Assembly (NCBI GenBank): GCA_029876055.1
Contig: CM056877.1
Span: forward strand, 3,968,001 to 4,032,000
Direction: 5' to 3'
Length of the DNA stretch: 64,000 nucleotides
DNA from: Madurella fahalii
Taxonomy: Eukaryota > Ascomycota > Sordariomycetes > Sordariales
Below the pieces are notes generated by a model, which made no database searches, was not told the DNA's origin, and worked only from the letters and a program-made list of their open reading frames with translations. A program made the translations under genes and the position numbers. Shown here in pieces: positions 46,608-58,563 of the stretch (position 1 is its first letter; every line of letters begins with the position of its first letter).

Positions 46608-49494
46608 TCACTTAGAAACCGCCGCCACAACCCGGATCTTGGCCGTCGACTTGGCCGACCTGGGGCTCGACACGGCCGAGGAGCCAGCCCTGTCCTCGGT
46701 GGCAGCAGCCGCGACGTTCTCCCTCGCCTTCCACGACGGGGTCCACTTCCGAGCCGACTTGGTCGTGCCCGTCCCGGCGCCCGCCCCGGGTCCGTTCTCC
46801 GACCTAGCCTCGGGCGTCCCCGCCTTCTCCGCCGCCGCGCCCACCCCGGCCGCGACAATCGTCAGGCTCGGACTCCTCGAGGGCGCCTCGGCAACCAGCT
46901 TCTTCTGCGCCGGTCGCTTCCCGTAGGGTGGTCGGCTGGCCGCCTTGGCCACCTTCGCCCTGGCTATCATCGCCTTGGAAGACGTGGTCAGCGCCACCTT
47001 TGCCTTCGCCTTTGCCTTGAACCTGGCCTTGGTATTTGCCCCCTTGGAGGTGGTCAGGGCGACTTTTTTGACCGTCTTTGTCGCCTTTTTACCCATCGGG
47101 ATGCTCGAGACACTGCGCTTGATCTTGGTGACGGCACCTTTGGCGGCTCCCTTGGCCGTGGATGAGAGGGTCCGCTTGAGGGATGCCGAGACTTTGCTGG
47201 TGCTGTGGTTATTGTTGTTGTTGTTGTTGCTGCTGCTGCTGCTGCCTGTGACCATCTTGCGCTTCTTGACCGCCTTGGTACTGGCCTCTTCTTCGTCAGA
47301 CTCGTCAAAGTCAAACAGGTCCTTGAACTTCCGCTTGCCCGTCGCCTTGACCGTCTTGACCGAGCTCTTGACACTCTTCACCGTCTTGACGCTCTTGACG
47401 GCCTTGACCGTCTTGGCCGACTTCTTCTCTGTGAGCTTTGGCGGCTTGACCTCCTTCGGCTTCGGGCCGAGGACACCTCTGCAGTTGGGACTACCACAAA
47501 GGCACTTCTGCACGTTCTTAGCTGAGAAGGGGTCAAAGTTGTAGTCGTACGTAAGCTCCTCGCCCGTCATGATGGGCCGGTCCCCCGCGAACAGGGCCAT
47601 GCGGGGCTGCCCGGACACGATCCACTGGATCATCTTGCAGTTGGGCGAGCACGAGTGGTTGACGAACCGCGCGATGCTGCCCGTCGTGGCGTCGATGATC
47701 ATGTTCTGGTCAAAGGACATGAGGTAATAGCACTTTGCGGGGAGGTCAGCTGCTTTGACGTCCTGCGCTTGCTTGGAAGAGGGACGCCGGCTTACCTCAT
47801 TATCTTTGTACACCTCGTTCATGCGGCGCTCGCACTCCTCCTCGGTGATGATCTCGCCCGTGTACTCCATGATGATCTGGTTGGCTTCAAAGCAGCGGTT
47901 GCTGCGCACGCCGTAGCCGCGGTCAGCAGTCTTGATGACCTCGACGCCCACCCGGTACCGGCCGCCCTTCTTCGTCCGTTCCTGGAGATCCTGGAAGGCG
48001 CGGTTCGTGCAGTAGGGCCTGCCGACGTTGCAGTTCGTTTCGTCACATTCATAGAACATGATGCGGTTCTGGCAATCCTCGGCGCACCCATCTTCGGGCT
48101 TACAGACGCACTTGGAAGCAAAGTCCTCAAAGTGGGGAGTCTTTTTCCAGTATGCCGCGGCGTCTCCGACAAAGCGGTCTGTGGTGAGGGTAGGTTAGTA
48201 TGTGTTCACGGCAGAACGGCAGTGTGCGGGACGGTCACTCACTCCTGGTCATGGTACGGTATGCGGCGGGCTTCGGCTGTCCGGGAGGGAGGGGATTGCA
48301 AACGTCAAAGGGCAGCTTGAAGTCGCGACCATTGATCAATATGCGCAGGCCATTAAACATGGGCATTGGGAGCGTCCGGTTGAGCCTGCCGTTCGGTATG
48401 AGCTCCGGGAGCGACGAGAGTTTCTTCTTCTCCTGGGTCGTGAGGCCCTTGAAGATGTCAATGGGCGCTTCCTGACCAGCGTAGAGCCCTTTCTCCAGCC
48501 ACTTCTTCACGCGTCGCGTTTTGGCTGCTGGTGCGCCTGATTCCTGCTTCTCGGTTGCGCCCTTGTCCGGGGCATCCGTGGCATCCCCATCGACCCTAGC
48601 CTTCTTCCGCGGCGGCTCAGGCGTCGCCGCCGGTGCGGCATCCACGTCAACGTATTTTCCATTACTCCATACAGTGTAGCGAACAGGACGCGTGTCGATG
48701 TGCGCGAATTCGTTCGTGTCTTGCAGCCGCCTTAGTTCGCGTGACAGACGCCCCAATCCCTTGTTGACCGACTTCTTGCCCCGCTTGCTGAGGGTCGACA
48801 GCTTGGTCGCCATGGTTTCGACAGAAGCACCCGAAAGACGCGTCGCCCTACGCGTAATATGCGCTGGTGATTGGCTCGAGCCGGATCGCTGGGCAATTCG
48901 CGCGCTCCTGGGCGTGCTGACGCTGGCAATCGAGTGGCGGCGGTCTAACGCGTCAATCCCGCTTCGAGACGCCTGTTTTGCGTCGTTCGCATCGTTTACG
49001 CCCGCATCGCTGCTGTTGGCGAGCGTTTCGCCTGAGATGGTGCGACGCCTCTTTTCCTGGATTGTATCGCCATTTGCGCGCCGCCTGCCGTGAACGCCGT
49101 TCCCGGACAGCTTGGCAAGGTTATAGACGGGCAAACTTGATCGGCTTCGTCGTGGACGGCTAGTCGGTGTAGGCTCGGCTGGTGGAGGTTGCTCGGCGAC
49201 GATGATAGCGTCTTGGCCGAGGGGCGTCTGCTGACCTGATTCGTGTTGCTCGTTCTCGGGCAATGGGATAGACGAGATAGCGGCTTCAATGCTGGATACA
49301 ACGTCGCTCTCTGGCTTGGGCACGTCCGGCTCCGAGGCCAGCGACATGCTATCGGGCGAGACAGTGGTCGGAGGCGTCGAGCTCAACGACGCGGCGTTCG
49401 AGGAGGATGCGTCGGTCGGAGTACTAGAGAAGCTGGACTCGCACAGCAACGAGCCCAGATCGGCCATTGCTGGCGCTATGTCCACGGCCGCCAT
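46608..49494 (-). CDS. ash1: ASH1-type histone H3K36 methyltransferase (SET domain)
   Basis: Exons 49494-48243, 48178-47796 and 47732-46608 give 919 aa. The N-terminal 400 residues are Ser/Thr/Pro-rich with a basic patch (SRPRRSRSSLPVYNLAKLSG). The AWS Cys-rich region is about 440-485 (KCVCKPEDGC, NRIMFYECDETNC). SET runs over about 490-615 (GYGVRSN, QIIMEYTGEIITEEE; RFVNHSCSPNCKM near 568-580; GEELTYDYNFDPF), and the post-SET CLCGSPNCRG is about 622-631. The tail is Lys/Ala/Ser-rich (SVKTVKSVKS). Fungal ASH1 methylates H3K36 mainly at silent chromatin (shown in Neurospora). The second intron (47795-47733) is 63 nt, stop-free and in frame; splicing it restores DNECYYLMSFDQN. ATG 49494 was chosen because MAAVDIAPAMADLG begins the conserved text. 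Confidence 0.92.
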
Positions 49495-51399
49495 TGCCGC
49501 GGTTGGCTTGATGTGACTATTGCGTTGGGGGAGTTGTGCAATATTTTCAGGCAAGTTGTCAGACGGCAAACGCGTGGTGTGCGAGGCGCAATGGAACAGG
49601 CTGATGGGCTGGGTGGAGGGAACGGCCCGCCCAGACGCGGCGCGGGTGCAGATGCGACAAAAACAGAAAGGGGGGGGGGAGGAGAACGGGCAAGTAATAT
49701 TGTACGGCGGAGGGACACACGAGCCAAAAAGCGAGCACGCGAGACCGGAAGCCTGCAAAGCGTGGGGAAAAAGTTGCAAGATGTAGACGGGCCAGGCAGA
49801 GCAATTGCAAGCTCTGCATCAGAGCGCACGCGTACGGTCCGGGGCGTGCAAAGCTTGCAATGGTCGTAGGAACAATACCCACAGCCCGCGTGGTCTCGTT
49901 GACAGGGGGTGCCGAGAGCAATGCTTGAGTTGTGGAGGAGAGAAGGGGAAAGCGGATTGGAAGCAAGGGGGCCGACCCGAAGTATTTAAGGGAGAGGCTG
50001 GGGGCCGGAGGGGGGTGAATGAATGGGCCGCCTCTGCTACACCTCATAATCGACCAAAACACGACAAGCAACAAGCACTCACAGGAGCCCAAAACAAAAT
50101 TCACTGACACGCCGGCATCTCTTCCCCACCGCCCAGCATGCCTGGTCCGGGAAGCCTCCGTGGCACCCGAGGCCCTCCGAGACCATGCATCGCCTTGCCG
50201 TTGCCGTTGCCGTTGACTCCGGTCTCCCACGAGCACAGGTGAGCTGGAGACTGCCTCCAGGGGGCGGAGCCCGGATCCGGGCTGGGCGAGGCCGGCAGCA
50301 TGTGCATCGTTGTATGCCCTACGGGCTTCGTCCGCGCGAGTTTTCGCCCTGCGTTCATTTGCCATGTGCCATGTGCCCCATGTCCCGTTTTTCGCAACGG
50401 ATTGCGGATGGTTGGGAGGGTTTCGATGGTTTCAAGCCGTCGGCTGCTTGGACCCAATAATGTGCGAGTCGACTCTGCGGAGAGGGGGTCGGCGAGCAAG
50501 GGGGCCTAGCGTTCGACCAAGAGGGAGGAGTGGGCGGGAAAGACTCAAAGACGGGGGTGTCATTGTCACGCCGGCAAGAGACGGCAACTTCCAGGTTGGG
50601 ACCGCACTCTCGGAACACCGTCATGCCTGGAACACCGCCGCACTGCAACGACCTCGTCGCCAGAGTCTACATGTATGTTGCTGTTTTCCGTGGTTTGCTG
50701 CCCCGGTTTTGTTTTGCCCGCGCAGAACAAGACCCCTGGGGCAACTCGTCGGTTCCAAGCCACGCCGGCAATCCTTCCATCTCACCTGCTCCATGCCGGC
50801 AACTGCTTCTGCCGTAGCGACGGCTTCATCTAGGGGCCGCCTAGTAAGCTGAGTTATGGCAAGGGGTCGCTCAAAGCTATTCCTCATTCTCAACCTCCTG
50901 GTAACGTCCTCCTCCGCCCCCTCTCCTCACGTTGAGTAAATGACCTGGGGATATTGGGGATTCTCGAGCGCAATCGTGGATTGCTCCCCTGTCGGCCCAA
51001 CCTGGCTTGGGCAACAAGAACGCTTGGGTTGCGGGATTCACGAGTCCAGGGTACAGCACCCAAGGTTCGTGCATAACGACACCATCGCAGCAAGCAGGCT
51101 GGGTAACGTCGCAAACCAGACGAGTAGGTATAACTTTTACCAGCTCCTCCCAGATGTGACCCTTGTGAAATCCGTGTTTGGCACACGATACTAAGAGCTG
51201 TGCAAGCAAACGAACGCTGCCCAGAGGTGGGGTTAGCGTACGGCAGGCAGCTCCTCCTACAAGTTGCAATCAATTCTGTTCAAGTCGTCTTCAATTTGGC
51301 TCCAGACGAACGTTTGTGCACAGTAGGAAGGCGGAGCCATCTTAGTGATGCTTCCCGGTCCTGGGACAGCACCTGCACCCGTCGGCTATCAACTCGCCG
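49495..51399. other. ASH1 upstream region and unassigned DNA
   Basis: Open frames continue upstream of the ASH1 ATG without an in-frame stop for almost 300 bases, but they lack conserved text, so they are treated as 5' leader. The rest shows no supported gene. Confidence 0.4.
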
Positions 51400-52300
51400 A
51401 TGCTACCATGCACGCGAGTAGCACATCATGCCAGGCAACCCAGAACATCCTACCCTGAGTGTGTCTATGTTGTCCACAAAAATAATGTGGAAGACCGCAG
51501 GACACTAGAAGAGCTCCACACCTTGTCTACGAAACACTCCTTAACACCTCGGTGTGGACCACGAGATGGCCCGATACTCCTCGCTCGACATCGACTGTGC
51601 TTCACATTCTAGAACTGGACAAGTGCAGCGGGATGATTCGACTGTGGCCCTCATTCGGTTTTGTTCAATCCGGCCCATCAACTTCCGAGTCACTAAGTTT
51701 CGCCAGGTTTCTGTCCTTTATCGTCAGCCGAGGTATGTCCATGGCAAGACAGCGTTTTACGTGGTAGCCCTATCAAAACAACCAGCTGTCATTCTTACCA
51801 GTTCGTAATGAGCAGGTCCTCAGAATACATCGTCTGACATATCTCGATGAGGCAATCGACTGACTTTCTTGCCGCTCTTGCCGTTGGCAGCATTCTCAAC
51901 CACTTCTAAATGTCACGCCACGTACAGTGGCGAACATGCAAATTGGTGGCCTTATTCGGAACGACGGGATTTACGTTGCAAGTAATAGTAGGATATTCGA
52001 AAGGAACTCTAGGGGAGTTGCCGTAGCATAAACGGCGATAGTATCTGGATCGAGAACCACACTGTCACAGATACAAAAGCCGCGATCCGTCACGGGGAGC
52101 CGAGCTTGAGAGAGGAATCCTAAGCCCTGCGCCAGAGTACGTTTCCGTCGTCCAGACCTCTTCCCGCCAGGCAATCGGGTAGAATGCATCACATTCGGAC
52201 CAGAACTTGGCACGATTGGCAAAGTTTAGGAATGGTATCTCGTAGCGAGCAAAACATACACTTCGGGCACATGAAGCGAGCCGTACTCTCGGCACAAAGC
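51400..52300. pseudogene. coding-like remnants on both strands
   Basis: On the + strand, 51430-51550 (SYPECVYVVHKNNVEDRRTL) and 51554-51808 (RFCSIRPINFRVTKFRQVSV, KTAFYVVALSKQ) read as protein in different frames. On the minus strand, 52295-52130 (VCFARYEIPFLNFANRAKFW, ECDAFYPIAWREEVW) continues, after a frame change near 52130, as GFLSQARLPVTDRGFCICDS to 51971. No family was recognised and no ATG or clean splice sites were found. Old, decayed genes are the simplest reading. Confidence 0.3.
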
Positions 52301-53560
52301 CGGTTTCAGAGGCTCTTCAACTGGAGCTGGCGTCGTAGTTCGTGAATTCCTTGAATCACCCGAGATCTGAGAGTGTACAGAAATAGTCTCTTAGCCTTCC
52401 TGAACTCCATTACCGGCTAAGGGAAACGAGAGATTAAGCAAACTACCGCTGTCGCCAGACTTTCCCTCGAATTAAGACGATGGGAAGCGATGTCCTCAGC
52501 GTAGGGGAAGATGAGTTACTTTGCAGATGGGCTAGCTTCCTCGCAACAGGACAATACTCAGACGATGCTTCAGCGATTTGGGTTAGTACAGCCCCGGTGG
52601 GTTATGGATGCTAAGTAGATTGCTGGCGGAGGTTGAAGACAAGCAACTTGAAGCGCAGCTCTGGACTCAAGACTGGTATGAGCAAGATCTTACTCATTTT
52701 CTTCTCTCCTTTCTCTACATTTCTACCATATTGATGCTCTATTAGTGCATCTCTCGATCTGTATGAGGTGTAGATACGATCGGGTGGGATGGTTTGAAGA
52801 AAGAGTGACGCTGACGCACTCACAAGACTAAGGGTGAAGTTCGGGGTTTCTGGGACAATGTCTCACTTGGGACCAAGCCCAACGCCTCGTCGCACAAAAG
52901 ATGAGACTCCGTTGGCGTCTGACAATACTTGGAAATTCACCCATTGCTGCACGGTTGTATGTACAGGTAACCCCAATGGCCTCCGTCGCCCCAACGTCGA
53001 TTGCGATGCCGCTGTTGATAGGCCCAGCCGAGCGATCACCTGCTGCTTTTGTCCTGTTGGCTGTCAGTGGCGCTAGGAAGGCTTTGCTCATGTTCCACAC
53101 CGGCGGACAACTGTGCAGCAAGAGCCCGAGGCGCCGCCCATCGCGTCCAAATCGGCTGTCGGTGTGTAAGTCGGGAATTTTGTGTGGGGCCCCACCAAGT
53201 ATCGGACCCGCATCAGCCTCGTCGTACAATTTTATCTTTTCCCCCGAAGAGGGCAAGGAGCTTTGACCACATCTTCCCCCAGCTGACAACCGCAGGCCCA
53301 CAATGGTGGGGTCCGAACCAAGACTTTTGGCCAAGCGTCAGACCCCAGCAATCAATTCAAAGTCAGCCCTCTTTCGCGTTGTCCAGCGCGCCCCACCAAA
53401 CCAAACCAAGCCAACCAAACGGAAACCTCCCTGTGAAGCTCCCAAAGCTCTCAAGCATATCATTTAGGTACCTCAGTTTTGCCAACCACCCCCTTCCGTA
53501 CGTACACCTGCACACCCCAAAAACAGACCATCAGCCGAGAAAAAAAAAACAAGGACGAAA
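52301..53560. other. LSm7 upstream region and unassigned DNA
   Basis: No gene is supported. The final 150 bases before the LSm7 ATG are A/C-rich, with an A run directly at 53541-53549, typical of a fungal leader. Confidence 0.4.
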
Positions 53561-54241
53561 ATGGCAGACCGACCCCACCGCGGCGGCCGGGGCGGAGGGC
53601 ACAGGGGTGGGCGCGGAGGAGGCCGGGGCGGCGGCGGGGGAGGAGGAGCAGGAGCATCAGCGGCCGCGGCGGGCCAGGACCGGGAGCGGCCCAAGAAGGA
53701 AAACATTCTCGATCTGAAGAAGTACATGGACAAGCGCATCACGGTCAAGTTCAACGGCGGGCGGGAAGGTTCGTTTACGTTTTTGCGTCCAACCAAAACA
53801 ACCCCCGCCTTCCCCCTCCCCCTCCCCTTCCCTTCCCCTTCCCATTTTCCCATTCCCACCAACCTATTTATTTTGTTAGGAAGCAAGGGGTACAAACTGA
53901 CAGACGATTTTCTGCTTCCTCCAGCGACGGGCGTTTTGAAAGGCTACGACGCGCTGATGAATCTCGTCCTGGACGAGGCGGAGGAGTTGCTCAGGGGTGA
54001 GTGGGACCTCCCTACCTAGTAGTCGTCTGAGCGCAGGGGATAAGGTTCCGAGCGGGAATAGAAAGAAAAACAAGCCACTGACATATTTTGATTATGATGA
54101 TTACTTTCGGCAGACGACGAAGGGAACGAGATGACCAGACCGCTGGGGCTTGTGGTTGTGCGCGGTACGCTGCTCGTGGTGGTGAGCCCCGTTGATGGGA
54201 GCGAGGTGATATCGAATCCGTTCCTTCAGGACGAGGATTGA
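53561..54241 (+). CDS. LSM7: U6 snRNA-associated Sm-like protein LSm7
   Basis: Exons 53561-53768, 53925-53996 and 54114-54241 give 135 aa; the introns are 156 nt (very C/T-rich) and 117 nt. After an unusual N-terminal extension of about 50 residues rich in RGG/GG (RGGRGGGHRGGRGGGRGG), the conserved part starts at KKENILDLKKYMDKRITVKF. It continues NGGREATGVLKGYDALMNLV (Sm1) and, after the splice, LLRDDEGNEMTRPLGLVVVR-GTLLVVVSP (Sm2). LSm7 is part of the LSm1-7 ring (cytoplasmic decapping and mRNA decay) and the LSm2-8 ring (U6 snRNA). Both junctions were placed by restoring GGREATG and LLRDDEG. The glycine-rich arm is not part of the Sm fold and may bind RNA or be methylated; that is inference. 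Confidence 0.93.
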
Positions 54242-55186
54242 AAGGCGGCTGGCAGGGAAAAAAGACAAATATGAATGGATATGTGGGATTGAGAGGCTCA
54301 AGAAGGTGTTGAGATACCATGAAAGACCGGGGAATTATGGTGGCGGCCGCCGTGTTAAAGGGGCTTCGCTGGGGACCGGCCAGGGACAGCAGCCAATGCA
54401 GTGGCCCGCATTGGGAAAGGAGCAAGCTCGCCATCATGCGTCATGTTTTTGTTTCCCTTGTTCGGGGAGGGGAGGGGTTTGAGGGCAAATCCAGCCTGAC
54501 CTTTGCAGGGCGGCATGTGAGCATCAACGCAATGAGAAAGGAGCGAAACGTTCTCCTAAACGAACGACACTCACGCCCGCGTATAACACTTCTAGAATAT
54601 GCTTTGATATTTTCTTTTCTCTCGTCGTAAACCACGCACGCTTGCTAGCAACATCCTCGCCGGCATTTCAATACCCCCCACAATATATATCTTTGGAATA
54701 CCTGCGGCCTCCGACGCTGGTCCGGCAGCCTGGACTCGAGCGGTACACTTTCCGTAGTCCTTCCAGACCATACTTCATCTTCGTCCATCTCGGAACACTT
54801 TTCAACACGAGTCGATGTTTCTGCTAGCACTTGCTCGACCATATCTCGGCTGGGCGCGCCAAGCCTCAACACCGGGTCGTGTACCCATGTTCTATCATTT
54901 AGCACGGTTCGCTCCCGGCGGTAACCATGGCCGGTGCCGGGGGCCTTGAGGGACGGTTCCCATATTATTCCCCCCGTTGACGTTAGTGTAGAAAGCCCGG
55001 GGGACGCTCCCTTGATAAGCAGCCGGGGTTGTCGCATGTCTTCTTCTGTCCGTCAGCCCCAATTTCGTCGTCAGTGTACCAAAGCCTGAAGCGAGGCACG
55101 CTCCTCGTACCCCGCGCCGGTCACGCTGCCAGCGCCGGATCATCCGGTGCAGCGCCCCTTGCAGACTGCGCCAGCGTGGGCGGTGC
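54242..55186. other. gap between convergent LSm7 and PAN3
   Basis: The 3' ends of LSm7 and PAN3 face each other across 945 bp. No coding motif was seen. Confidence 0.45.
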
Positions 55187-57470
55187 CTAATTCGCCCCCG
55201 GAGCGCCGGTCTTGCTGTGCTTCACGAGTTCATTAAACGCGCGATCAAGCATTTGCCGGAGCTCCCGGTATGTGAGTACAAACACGGTCTCATTGTCGCG
55301 ACTGGTCAAGACGACCATCTCGTCGATGCCCGCGTCGAGCTTGCTCATGCAGGTTAGCATGTGGCCAATGCCGAGGTTGGGTTTCCCATCAGGGTCGACG
55401 CGGTGGAAGACGTAGTCGCGGAAGAGCTTGAGCTGGTACCGGTCGCCAGTCTCGGACCAGTCCCGCACGCTGCCGACGTCGCCGCGCTCGACGATGGTCG
55501 CCAGCTTCATCACGTTGCGGGCAATGCGGCCATTCTCCAGTTCCCTGGCCAGATGGAATTGCTTCTCGTCGTTGTCCTGGAGCGCGAGGTCGAAGAAGGT
55601 CGTCATCTGCGAGGCAATACCGCCAATGAAGTTGTCGATGCTCTTGGATTCGCCCGGGCTCGGCGGCGCAATGAGCCATTGCACGGCCTCTTTGAGATTC
55701 ACCGAGTATTTGGTGCTCAATGATTCTAAAGCCGCGGGGATGTTGTTGAGGTGGGCCGGCGGCGCCCCCGTTGCTAGGGAGAGGATAACCCGGCCAAACT
55801 TGACGAGATCTTCCTGCTGCAGCTCTTGTACGGATCGTGTGTTCGTCTCGAACTGCACCACGTCCAATATAGAGCATGCAGCAAGCCGAACGCGGTTACT
55901 TTCCGAGACGATGATCTTGCTGGGCTCGATACACCGAGCTGCGAGCTTGTTCGAGTGGATGGCCTTGAGCGCATTCGTGATTTGGCAGATGTACCCCCAC
56001 AACACGTTCTCGGGCACGGCGTTGGGCGCCCTGTATCGATTGCCTTGAGCCGGTTGGAGGTGTTGTTCCTGCAAGGTTTTTGACAAGGGGTGATAGTCGT
56101 ATGCGAAGATCAGAGAGCTGTCGCCGAATTCCCTAGTGGTAAAGGCTTCGTGGACCGTCACGACGTTGGCGTTTTTGATCTTTTTCCAGTCCTTCATGAC
56201 GCTGAGAATGGCTTTCTCGTTGGTCAATCGGTAACCTGGTTGCGACGTCAATATTGAGCGTCCAACGAGCAGCGAATTTCAGCGTTTCTTTCTCCCATAC
56301 CTTCGAGTCTTCTGAGGGAGTAATGCCGCCCGTTTCGGCTATTCTGAGCTTTGTATACCCAACTCGGATAGCCGAAAGCGGACGTGTTCTTCCTATTATT
56401 GATGTCTAGAGGGAACAGCGAGTGCCAGTGCTCGAGCTGAGGAAGCCCGGAATCTAGCGGCTTTAGCACCCAGGGCGACGTCAGAGACGGTCTGCGAAAC
56501 TTACTTGGCATTACTTGCTGAGTTGCAAACATCTTCTTCTGAAGCTCTTCTCGCATCTTAGCCGGCATGAAGAAGTCGTAGGTTGCCCTTTGCCACGGCT
56601 GAAGCTCTTGTCGGTACGAGTCAAATGGCTGATAGAGGTGGTAATTTGGTGGTTGGAGCGGCCCCGCAGGAAAGGCCCCGTGCTGAGGATAAAACGGCGG
56701 CCCAGACCCGGCTAGGGCGTTGTGATCACCCGCGTACAGGTTGTACTGGCTAGCAGAGGGTAGCGCTGTGCCAATGGACCCCATCGTAGTGAACGGGTCG
56801 CTGTACAAACCATTCTCTTGTGCGACCCCATTTCCGGAATTCTGTGCCTACTTAAGTAAATAAAACCTCGTTACTGACAAACCTAGAAACGTACCGCGTT
56901 CCCAATGTCATAATTCTGCGGGGTGAATTCTCTGATGACTGCTGGATTAAACATGGAAGTCTCAGCGGGTTGCTGCAGGTTCGACGCTGGACTATGATTA
57001 GACACGGTGCAAACCCATCCCAGCAAGACTCAACTCACTGCCTACTCCACGGGGAGTGAATGGAGCGGCACTTGCAGCCTGAGACGATAAAGTGGATTTC
57101 TTGGTGGGCGCGGATTGCTGGCTTGACGGAGTGAATGACGGCGAATCGGCGTTGAATGCCTTCTTGGCGGCACTGATTGCAGGTCAGAAACAGACGAGGG
57201 GGAGGGCCAAGAACGGGCGACCAACTCACAAGTCTGCTTGCGGCGAGGGATTCTTGTTCTGGTCATGATTGAATGAACATCCTTGGTCTTCGTATCGGCA
57301 ATGGCCATATATAAGTATGTTGCGGCAGAGGGTATCCTTGTTCTCTGGCAAAGGCGCATGAGTGGCAACGCGGTCACAACGGGAAATAGTCGCAACCCAC
57401 CTCGTCCCTTGGATCTCGGAGAACCGACCTGGCGTCGAAGGTCATTCGGGGGGTACCGCGTCGCGGCCAT
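55187..57470 (-). CDS. PAN3: PAN3, regulatory subunit of the PAN2-PAN3 deadenylase
   Basis: Seven exons in phase: 57470-57401, 57344-57230, 57172-57039, 56986-56895, 56841-56505, 56453-56301, 56235-55187 (649 aa). The N-terminus MAATRYPPNDLRRQVGSPRS is followed by a CCCH finger, C-x8-C-x5-C-x3-H (LCRNILIYGHCRYEDQGCSF, then NH). Next come a poly(A)-binding-protein contact region (FNPAVIREFTPQNYD) and the pseudokinase domain (YHLYQPFDSYRQELQPWQRA, WVYKAQNSRNGRHYSLRRLE, and GYICQITNALKAIHSNKLAA). The coiled coil and C-terminal knob follow (FGRVILSLATGAPP, RDYVFHRVDPDGKPNLGIGH). PAN3 binds PABP and positions PAN2 to shorten poly(A) tails in the cytoplasm. Introns of 51-65 nt restore family text at each junction (VMPNSGLPQ, RRLEGYRLTNE). 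The gene is divergent from the UBX gene. Confidence 0.95.
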
Positions 57471-58563
57471 GGCAGGAAGTCGATGAAATCAAGGACGGCG
57501 AGACAGCCCCTTGACCGGTTCTACAAGATCTAACGGAAGAGAGCGTCAGGGCGCCAGGTCTGATTGCGAAGCGAGAGACATGGTGGCGGGAGAGGGGATG
57601 AGAGGGCACATCCTACTTGTTGACAGCGAAAATCTCCCATGTTTTGACGGAGCGGGCGATAAGGCACCCATAGAAGCGCATGCGAACCGATCACAGGGGC
57701 GGACGACGGTGGTTGCGACGAAACAAGGACCCAATGGCGACTTAGCAATTGGCGCGCACGGCAAGGAGAGTGGTAGAACGGATCGCGCGCTTTCTGTCCG
57801 GAATCGGGTGTTGAGAACCGGATGACCCTAGACAGCGTCGTCGGCGGCGGGCCGACAGACAAAGCGTTGCAAGCGCTGGAAGAATCCCGAGAATGCGTGG
57901 GCTCCCGCCGCTGCAACTAGGCAAGGCAGGTTGTGGGGCAGCAACCCCCTCGCTTCCTCGCTTGTGCTTCAGGTCTTCAGCCTCGACGCACGTGCCACAT
58001 CCTTTGCAACTAGCCGGGTCAGAACGTTAGCTGAATGCAGGGGCTTACTGGCATATCCGCTTTGAGTCAAATCGCGTTGGCTTATCTGTTATCTGGTGCT
58101 GACCTCATCTCTCCTTGAGGCCACCAAGCTCCTGCTCAGGGCCGGACGGGTTGTTGACCCAACGCTAAAGTGTCGACAACGTGACGAAACGCCTGTGGTG
58201 TACGCACAAACTCGATTTTACAATAAGTGCGAGCCCAGAAGCGAATTCACTCGGCCTTCAACTCTAATTTTGTTCTTGCCACATCCTGTTCCTTCTCGAA
58301 GATTGCCTTCACAGGCCCAGGGAACCTTCAGCACTCGGGGAGTCACATCCCGCAGCAGTAGGAAGCCGTCCAAGCCGAATCGAGATCGAATTCGACGCGG
58401 AGCCTTACACAACACCGCTAGCAACTTCCCGCTCGAACACCCCGCAGAGCGGCCAGAGTGCGTCTACTCCCCGAGTCTCGGGACATGTCAACCGATTGAT
58501 GCTGCTACACCTTCCCTTGGCAGCTCGATAGTGGATGAATACGGTCCTCCCCTGGGAGCTACA
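57471..58563. promoter_or_regulatory. shared upstream region of PAN3 and the UBX gene
   Basis: These 1093 bp lie between two divergent ATGs. An open frame in phase with the UBX gene begins at 58096 but lacks conserved text, so it is taken as leader. No specific factor site was identified. Confidence 0.45.

Noticed and set aside
46945..47544. 199-codon hydrophobic-looking + frame opposite ASH1
   Set aside because: It is the complement of the Lys-rich ASH1 tail (AAG codons read as Leu/Phe codons on the other strand).
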